Of a stretch of 64,000 nucleotides of DNA, positions 1 to 9,100 are shown one piece after another (the first letter of the stretch is position 1; every line of letters begins with the position of its first letter). This DNA comes from Tubiluchus corallicola. Its lineage: Eukaryota; Priapulida; Priapulimorpha; Priapulimorphida; Tubiluchidae. The notes under the pieces are model-generated. The model worked only from the letters and a program-made list of their open reading frames with translations. It did no database searches and was not told the DNA's origin. The DNA is taken from assembly GCA_030141605.1 (NCBI GenBank), contig JAQGDQ010000422.1, positions 137,862 to 201,861 of the forward strand. The letters are read 5' to 3'. The position numbers were made by a program, and so were the translations under genes.

Positions 1-64
1 TTGAAAAACCGTATTCATCAGAACCACTTTGATGACTTTTGAATACCTTTCTTTTGCAATATAG

Positions 65-154
65 CTTTGAGTTCACTGATTATTTGGACAACATGAATGA
101 CAAGAAGCCATTGATGTCCTTGTACATGTTCAAGGACCTTTTTGAACTGGCAAA
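65..154 (+). CDS. PDE exon: start of catalytic domain
   Basis: The acceptor follows ttgcaatatag and the donor is AA|gtaagt. It encodes [16 protein letters not shown] and then [14 protein letters not shown], the helical lead-in before the KNYR motif. The first base completes a codon begun in an exon outside the window; the last codon AA|A is completed at 1835. The window therefore opens inside an intron. Confidence 0.8.
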
Positions 155-3100
155 GTAAGTATACTGATGAAGCCATAATGTATGTCCATGCATTTTGTGG
201 CATGACTAGTTACTTTACAGAGTTTCAGCACCCTACAAGCCGGAATCAAGCAATAAACGATGGGGCCTCCTCGACGTTAATGATTGTGGAAGGACTGGAA
301 TCTATCTCGTTATTAAAGATAATTCTCTAAGATAATATATTCCACCGGCATAAGTATCTTAGCTGTTAATACATTCTCTCTGTACAGGGAAAGCAGCCAG
401 AATCAAGCATGATAATATAAACCACCCAGAGCGAGTATCGAACCCAAGGGGTCAATCACCCATTCACTAGCCAGTCTCTGCACTATTCTTAACTTCGGTG
501 ATCAAGCACGTTTTGTGGTGACTAGTATGTAGTACAGTGCTGTAGGTTCTGCGTTGCTGTGATACTAATATTATTAGATATAGTTCTCAGGAAGTTGTTA
601 TGCAATGTTTGTAATAATTAAACGCAACTGGTGCAATTCGAGACTTGGATTGGTGGTTGTGTGCTTGAAGCTGAAACAATGTTGTTCTAATTTTCTGTTC
701 TGACAAAGTTACACATGTCACTGTTACAGATACGTTTTTTTAAATAATTGTGATCTAACCAATTGCTAATTTACTGCTAATAAGGGCATGTTGTCATTGC
801 GTTTCAGTAGTACAAGGGGAACAGACACACGGTTTGTAGCTATAATAACTGTTTTTGATTCGCTTAGAGTGTCTGCTACCAATATTATAGAGATGATTAT
901 TTTCCTTATTTAATTGACAAATTTTTAGTTTGTTTCTCGTCTTCTGAATTTGTTGTTTGCGATTTTTAAATTTATTTCTGGTGTTTTTGATGAGTAGGGA
1001 ATCGTTTTAGTGATTGGGCTTTAGTTAAAGAATGACATAAAAACGAACATTAGCCCGTACTTAATACTTTTTTACTAATTCGTTCTTCATTGTAAATTTA
1101 ATTAAATTATGTTGCGGCTTTGAAAAATAAAAACGATGTCATTGAACTTGAAATTTTATTAAACGGTCAAGTCTTAAAGCTTATTGACTCTACAGCGTTG
1201 TTAACAACTAATCAATTACTGCACGGCTAAAGTTTGTATTTCATTGGTACAGATTTTCGTCCGTGGTGTTCAGTCTTGTTAATTGCAGCATTAATTTCAC
1301 ATTTTAGAGAAGCGCTGTTTTTACCACACATACCTCACGCACAAAGGCATACCTTTTATTTACAAATGCGCATTTTCGTCTACCACTAGATACTTACCAT
1401 TGTTGCACTAGAGACTTATTACATTTTATTGAGAATAGACTGAGATTTTTTTCTGTTGATATTTTAGTATGTAGATAAGCAACCGTGATAGTCTCCCGTT
1501 TATTTTTGCACTTTTTAAATTATGGAGCAAAATTTATTGTAGGTGGATAATATTATTAAATTTAATTACGTCTAAATTGATCATACTTTCTGTGGTGTAA
1601 CTATCAAAATTAATAAAAATTGCACGGCAGTTCAGCTAACAGTTTTTCAGTTTCAGAGGCGCTATTTACACCTCTTATGGAGGTATATTAGACCTAAGTT
1701 AGAATCTTAAATTTTACCTTGTTGACTGTGGCAAATGATTTACAAATATTTTGTTGAGTAGACCAAGCGAAGTCTATGATCAGTTCCGTCATAATTGTTA
1801 AACGTAAGCTGACCTTACATTCTAATTTCTACAGATTTGATGTCAGCCATCTAATTCGATTCACTCTGACTGTGCGCAAGAACTACAGACGAGTACCGTA
1901 TCACAACTGGACTCACGGTTTTTCTGTTTCTCAGTCAATGTATGCCGTTATCAAATCAGATCCAATGCGTTGGTCCTTACTTGAGGTACAGTGTATGTTT
2001 GCACAGGAAGCTGTTTATAGGTCTGTGTCTCTGATTCTTAAGTTGTCTCCTGTTTTGGCCAATATATGATTTGTTACATCCATGACAGTGGGGCTTGTAA
2101 TATACACAAAATTTTTTGTAATCTGGTTTAACAATTTTGGACAAAACTAGCAATAAATTTGCCTTACTTATTAAGAAGGTGTTTTTTAGAAAGTAGTTTG
2201 CAGTTGCACAGCAAACACTAATCTCCCAGCCGTCTAAATGTACTACAGTATGTATACATTGATTTTGTGTCTTATTTGAAAATTTGATGTTCATTTGGTA
2301 GGGCTAAGCATTCTCCACCAGAAAGCGAATTCGAATCGAAACGAATTTGTGACTTTCGATTTCGAATCCAATCGAATTTCAGTATTTCGTATATGTGTAT
2401 TCAGATTATTCATGTATTCAGATTATGTATATTTTTAGATTTGCTTCTGCAGTAAATCACTGACAATTTATTCAAAATTTTGCACAGAAATCACACCTAA
2501 ATTGTGCTAAGTGCATTTAGTTTCAAACGTTTTAATGATAAGGAATATATGTGGTTGAAGTGCTGAATTATTCGATTTTATAATTCTAGGTTCGAATCGA
2601 ATTCGAATTAAAAAACTCGTTCAAATTCGATTCGAACGTTTCAAACTCTAACGTTCGTTTCTCACCCCTATTGGCTACATCTGAGAATTCTTTTTTTAGT
2701 CTTTATCAATGTTTGTGGCTGCTCTTTGCCATGACTTGGATCATCGAGGAAAAAACAACGCTTACATGATCAAAAGCGCCTCACCGTTAGCAGCCATTTA
2801 TTCCACGTCCACCATGGAGCACCACCACTTCAACCAGACTGTGTCCATATTGCAGCAAGATGGCCACAACATACTCCGCTTTCTATCTTCAGAAGAGTAC
2901 AAAGTGGTAGGTTGCTTTTCATTTTCACAATAATTTGCGAGTTGATTAGCATTCTGCGCGATTTAAGAAGCAGTTATTGTGCTTAACTGAAGCACTTTGT
3001 CAAGAATCAGCTCCCAGCACCCCTAGTGGAAGTTTGATGAATTAACTAATGATATAATAGCATACATAAAGTCTACAATTGAGCTAAAGTTATTCGCTTC

Positions 3101-6100
3101 AAAGCTTATGGTACTATAAGTTCTCAAATCCTACCATTGACAACTTTACTCTGAAGCTTATTGGGTTTACCAACCAAGCAGTCCCTAGAGTGAAACAGTA
3201 GGCCATGAGACGTGAATTATTATTAATAGAATAAATCTTCCTATTGCATTTCTTAGTAATTATAGGGTTGTGTAAGGTAACATGCAGCCTATGTAGGGCC
3301 TGTCTGAGTGAAAGTTGCTGAAATAAAGACTGAATGCTTCTAGCTAATCAGTAGTAAAGTAAGAGTGAAGATACTTATATAGTTCAGTGTAAAACTAAGA
3401 AATTATGAACTTAAAAACATTCTATTCTGGCGCTTCGATCCGTTTTTAGCACCAATTTTTGACTGACTAATTTATTTATTTCTTGTTGTTTGTTGAAGGC
3501 TTCTTAATTTAGGTAAGATATGTAATCAGTCGAACGTTTCGATTCAAATGTGTTTTGCTCAGCTTTGTAACATAAACAACTTCAAATAGTTGCATCGTCA
3601 GCTGAATTTCGTTAAGATAATTAATTATCAGAGAACTTAATATCGGCTATGCGTAGCGGATGTCACATTCTCTGTTACTATGAATCAAGATTAACCCTAA
3701 ACTGAACATGACCTTAATTATTGAAAGTAGATAAAGAAATAAATTAGGTAATTACATGAAATAAATATTTACAGTTGAAACACCACAACTTTATTAAAAC
3801 TTTTAATTTTTATAGTTAACAATCGTGCCAAATGTTTCGGTAAGGCTGCTGCTGTCATCATCAGTGGTAAATTTTTAAATGTTTACAAACATACAACCAG
3901 TTTGTGTAGGCACAGCCTTCAATGTAGAACATTATGTACTAATTATGTATTTAATAGAAGCCAAATAGGTAATGAATAAGCAGACCAGTAGAAAGAAATT
4001 GAAATAGTAAATTATGCACTAATTATATATTTACAAAAGCCAAAAGCCAAATAGGTAATGATTAAGCAGACCTGTAGAAAAGAAATTGATACAGTAACAA
4101 ATAGCTAAGTGTTTGTAAATAAAGTTAAAGGAATTGAAATACTTTGAACATTAAAAGAAGGCTTATTATGGTACATAGATAAACTTTCTTTTATTAATAA
4201 GTCCCAGTACATAGATAAACTTTCTTTTATTAATAAGTCCCAATTATTTTTAATAATGTAAATTAAAAGTTTTAATAAAGTTGTGGTGTTTAACTATAAA
4301 TCTTTTTAAGTGGCTGTAATAATAAAATAAACAAATCAAATCCACGATCAGCCACGATTTCGTTTTTGCTATAGACAGAATCAACAATAATACTTTTCTT
4401 GTTAAGGTTTTAGCCAATATCAAGCACTGTATTTTGGCTACGGATCTTGCATTGTTCTTTCCAAATAAGGCAAAGCTGAAAGGCCTTGTCGATTCGAATG
4501 AGTTCAGCTGGGAGAAAAAAGAGCACAGGTAAAAGACGTCTACCTTGTTAAAATTAAAAATAATTAGGTTTTTTGCCATAACTATCATCTCTTCTCATCG
4601 ATCTCCTTTAGTTGGACATTAAAATGGTCGAATTTTTATGAACTGGTTTCTGCATTCGTATTCGCCACAATCGCGTGTCACATTACAGTCGAAAAAAAGG
4701 TTTTTGACATCGCGCGACTCTGACTCAACTAGAATTGGATGTGTGCCACCTGTGATGCGTCTTATATACTTGAAACATATACAAAAATCAGATAAAAGAT
4801 GATTGCATGCTATTGTGTCTTGTCGTGTGACACAGCACATCATATTGTATTGCATTATAGCGCATTGCACCGTTTCGTATTGTAATGAACCATGCAGCAG
4901 GCATTGCACTGCACTGCAATCTGGTGCATTACATTTCGGATGCAATGCATTGCACTTCATTGTATTGTGCGGAATTGCCTCACCATGTTCCAAGTAGCAT
5001 TACACTTTACAGTATATATTGTACGGAAACTGTTGACCTTAAGTACACAAATTAGTACACATGCATCGTAAACACCAGTACTTATGCACCCTATTAATCC
5101 AAGGCAAAAGCCTCACTTGCCACAGCCACCCTCAAAGTGTTCGGTGTTACCCAGCCGCGGTTTCGAACCCGTGATTTTCCAACAAAAGGAAGACGTACTA
5201 GTGCTATTAGTTTATTTATTCACTTCCTTTGTGGAAAATCTCATACTTCCTTATGCGTTTACTAAAACTGGTCTCATTTGACAAGGAAAATGAGTAAATA
5301 AAATTGGAATCACTTTTGTACTTTTTAGAGAACTTCTGCAAGCTATCATAATGACAGGATGTGACTTGTCAGCAAGCATCAAACCCTGGGATATTCAAGT
5401 GAAAACCGTTAAGGTGATATTCGAGGAGTTTTACGAACAGGTAAATGAAAGGTGCCACAAAATACATATTTTATACACTGGGTAATTCTCCAATTATTTA
5501 AAAAGCAAAAGGGGGTAGTTTGAAAGGGGTAATTTTTTAAAAACTCATATTGTATAATAGTTTGGTAAACAAATCTGAAGTCAAAATTTATATTGCTATC
5601 TTATTAACCCTGCCTATCTTATTATCCCTATTTTAATGTGATTTTGGTACCTATGATAGCTGAATAGATGAAAACCTTTTATTTGACTCACTAATGAATG
5701 CCGTTATTCTCATATTATTTAGTTACAATGAGAATATACATACATATATATGTATATATATGTATATATATATATATAACGGCATATATGTATGTATTTT
5801 CTTCGATGCGCATTCAAATCAAATTTCTAAATTTCTAATGCAATCACTACGTGCAATAAATTCATTTCAGTGTACTTTAATTCCTAATCTTTTTTCAAAA
5901 ATTCTTTTATACGATCATAACATTTTTTCGTCTTCTAATTTTGAATGTGAGCTGTATTGTTTACTTTGTGATGTTTTGATGTAATGAAATCTGCAATTCG
6001 ATCAACTGATGATAAAATCAATATCAAAATTTTAGGGTGATGAAGAAAAGGCACAAGGTCGGACGCCCATTCCCATGATGGATCGTGACCGGGCTCACGA

Positions 6101-9100
6101 ACTTCCCGGATGTCAGGTAAATTGAAAGTCACTTTCCTTTTTCTTGCAGCTGAAATAAAAATTTTAGTCGAATTAATTTATTATCTGTTATATAAACCTT
6201 GGTGCAATTACTGTACATACCATGATTTGAATACTTGTGCGTCACTATCATGCTATAGTGGATCATATGGATGCGATTGCGTACAATTTTATTCAATTCC
6301 TTTCTTGTCTTTTCTTTCATGATAGTAAATTCCTGCGCGCACAGAAAGAAGGTGGATTTTATTCGCACAACAGTTGCATATTTGTTGATACTACAGTTAT
6401 GCAACTAATGTCGAGCGTGTGTCATTTATTTTAGGTGTGGTAGTTAGAATTTTAAAGCCGCTTGCATGCAGAGAGGTGCGAAAATCTCAATCATGTTTAT
6501 AGCGTTTTTTGAAAGCCTCACCATCTTGCCACTAGAGGTCAGGTGAATACAATAGGTTACATTACAATAGGCGCATAATTGTTGAATTCAAAAACAATGG
6601 AAAACGTTGATATGCCATGTAAAACAAAGATGACTGGTTTTTGAGTTGGAACTTGGATTATGTACACTTCTGGTATCATGACCATAGAAAATTTTAAATA
6701 AATACGTTAACTTATAAACTTTTTCCATGACATTTTCACTTTTTATTCTCTGATGATAATAACAACTTAATTTGTGAAGATTAGCGCTTCACGGTTAAAC
6801 TTTTGGAGGGGTGTGTGTGTGGGGGTGGGGCAGATGGCAATTTTTAACTTTATATTAAACAGTTATTAATAACACCTAAATTTTAAAAATTAGTCCCACT
6901 TTCCAGCACTTTGCAGAACAGCTGTGTGGCTGTGGGCACGTTAACAATTTTACTTTTTCGGCAATAACTCTTTCAGCACGCACTTTTTGTGCTAGTGAGC
7001 GTACAACCAAAATAACATTATTCTAATGCTATAGCAACCGTTTTTATGAAACTTTTATGGAATTTATGGCTTAATGCCCGTATTAGAGTGACTGTTAAGT
7101 GTCCTACGTACAGCTTGTATATTCAATAAATTTAATTTTGCCCTTTGTCAATTTATAGGCGTATGTAAAAATTTATTAGTATAGCGCATTACATCACTTA
7201 ATATCTCAGCACGCAGAACAATAAAATACATATAAAATTTATAGTTAAAACACCACAACTTTATTAAAACTTTTAATTTACATTTTAGTTAATTAACATA
7301 TATTAAAATCAAATGTTAACTAATTAACTAAGTAAATTATAACTTTTAAAAAAGTTGTAGTATTTTAACTATAAATGTTTTTAAGTGCATGTAAAAACAT
7401 TTAAAATTCATAAGATACATTAAAAATATCAAAAAATTAATTCATCGCAAAAGTGCAATCTAAACAGGTGCGTTTTAAGATGTTTAAAAGAATCTAATGA
7501 GTTTCAAGAGTATTGCAACAGGTAAATTATATCAGAGATGCGGAGCACAGACAGAAAAAGTTTTTCACCATAGCATACCGCATTTGGAATTGGATGATAT
7601 AAATGCATTTGTTTGTTGGGCTTAGAACGAAGTGTTCGGCCTGTGTTACGGCCTATCAAAATATCCGTGAGATATGCAGATGCTAAACCATGTAGTATTT
7701 TGTATCGTAATATCACTGTTCGAAAATATGCATATTTCATTTAGGTTGGGTTTTTAACTGGCATATGTATGCCCTGTTATGACCTGATGCAGATTCTCAT
7801 ACCAGGCTCCCACCCCATGTATGATGGGGCTATGTAAGTACAAGAAGCTGACAAGCTGCCCTTTTTCATAATCGATGTCGTGTTGATGTGCACAGATATT
7901 AACAATAAAAATTTATTGCAGCCAAGGTGTCTGGAACAACGTGGCATCTAATTTGAACGATTTTATAGGTGGCAGTAACGTGAATAGTCGAGTTTTCTTA
8001 TTTCATTCTTCTTCTACAACCAAGTTGATGTCGTGTTTATTTGTTTGTGACACTCTAGGTAGGCTTCTTAACAGGTATATGCATACCTTGTTATGACGTC
8101 ATCACCAGTGTTATGCCAGAGTGTAGGCCCATGTTTACGGGAGCAAGGTATAATTTGCTATTAATAGAATTCTACAGAGTGACGTTAACGCTGTTTCTGG
8201 TAATGTGAACAAATGTATATATTGCACATGATAACGGATATGGCTTTTACAGGTTGTAAAATAATAGGCAAGGTACTCTCTGGAAACAGTGGCATTCTCT
8301 GAAACTGGGTAGCTTTATCACAAACGGAAACTAGTTTTGGTTGGTGACATAGAACCAAAAATGAGTGGGAAACAGCTTTAATGTCACTCAATTTTCGTCT
8401 TTGTTAGTCTATATGTTATCATAAGTTCCTTCTCTTCCTTTATTTGCATCTTTTTACCGTTTCTCTTCGTGAAATGCATGTTTACTGTCTTAAATTACGT
8501 AATTTCACTTAAAATTTGTAAAAAAAATTATAGATGATATACGATAAGCGTTCTTCCTGGTGGTTGCCTGCTAATTCGTACTGTTGGCTTCGTAAAACGG
8601 TGTCCTATGCATCAATGTCAAAATTTTGTTGAAAAACTACTTTGTTTTTGAATTGTTACGGCTAACGTTGAATGCATTGATTTGATATGTATATTATCGT
8701 TAAACCTGTGTTGACATTACGATTTCGTTATTTGGCTTGACACCTTTTCGTTCATTTTTAAAAAAAGTTTAAAGTTAACCTATGTTGTCTTTAAGCATGT
8801 GAAGAAATTGAATTCTGCGTTATGTCTACAAAGCTGTGCAATAAATATTTTATAGAAACTGCTGATATTTTATTCTTATGCAATATGTAAATGTTCTAAA
8901 ATAGCTTGACGACCCATGTCTTTGTAGTTTGCATACAAACTGATTCTCCATGTCTAAATTTTGTGTGTAGAAAGCTCTAATTATACGTCAGCATGCAGTA
9001 ATTAACTGAAATTCAGCTAAATAGAACGTACGTGTAAAAAGTAAAAATTATATCTATTTTAGCAAGTGTGTTTGATCATACATTATGATCACGAATGAAG

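Larger units (their letters stand above)
6117..7744 (+). other. PDE intron before exon A
   Basis: Holds a 160-bp palindrome at 7225-7388 and a LINE coding relic at 7504-7740. Nothing recognised at 6117-7224. Confidence 0.6.

Noticed and set aside
4803-4997. Cys/His/Ile-rich frames on both strands
   Set aside because: Low-complexity CATTGCA-like repetition.
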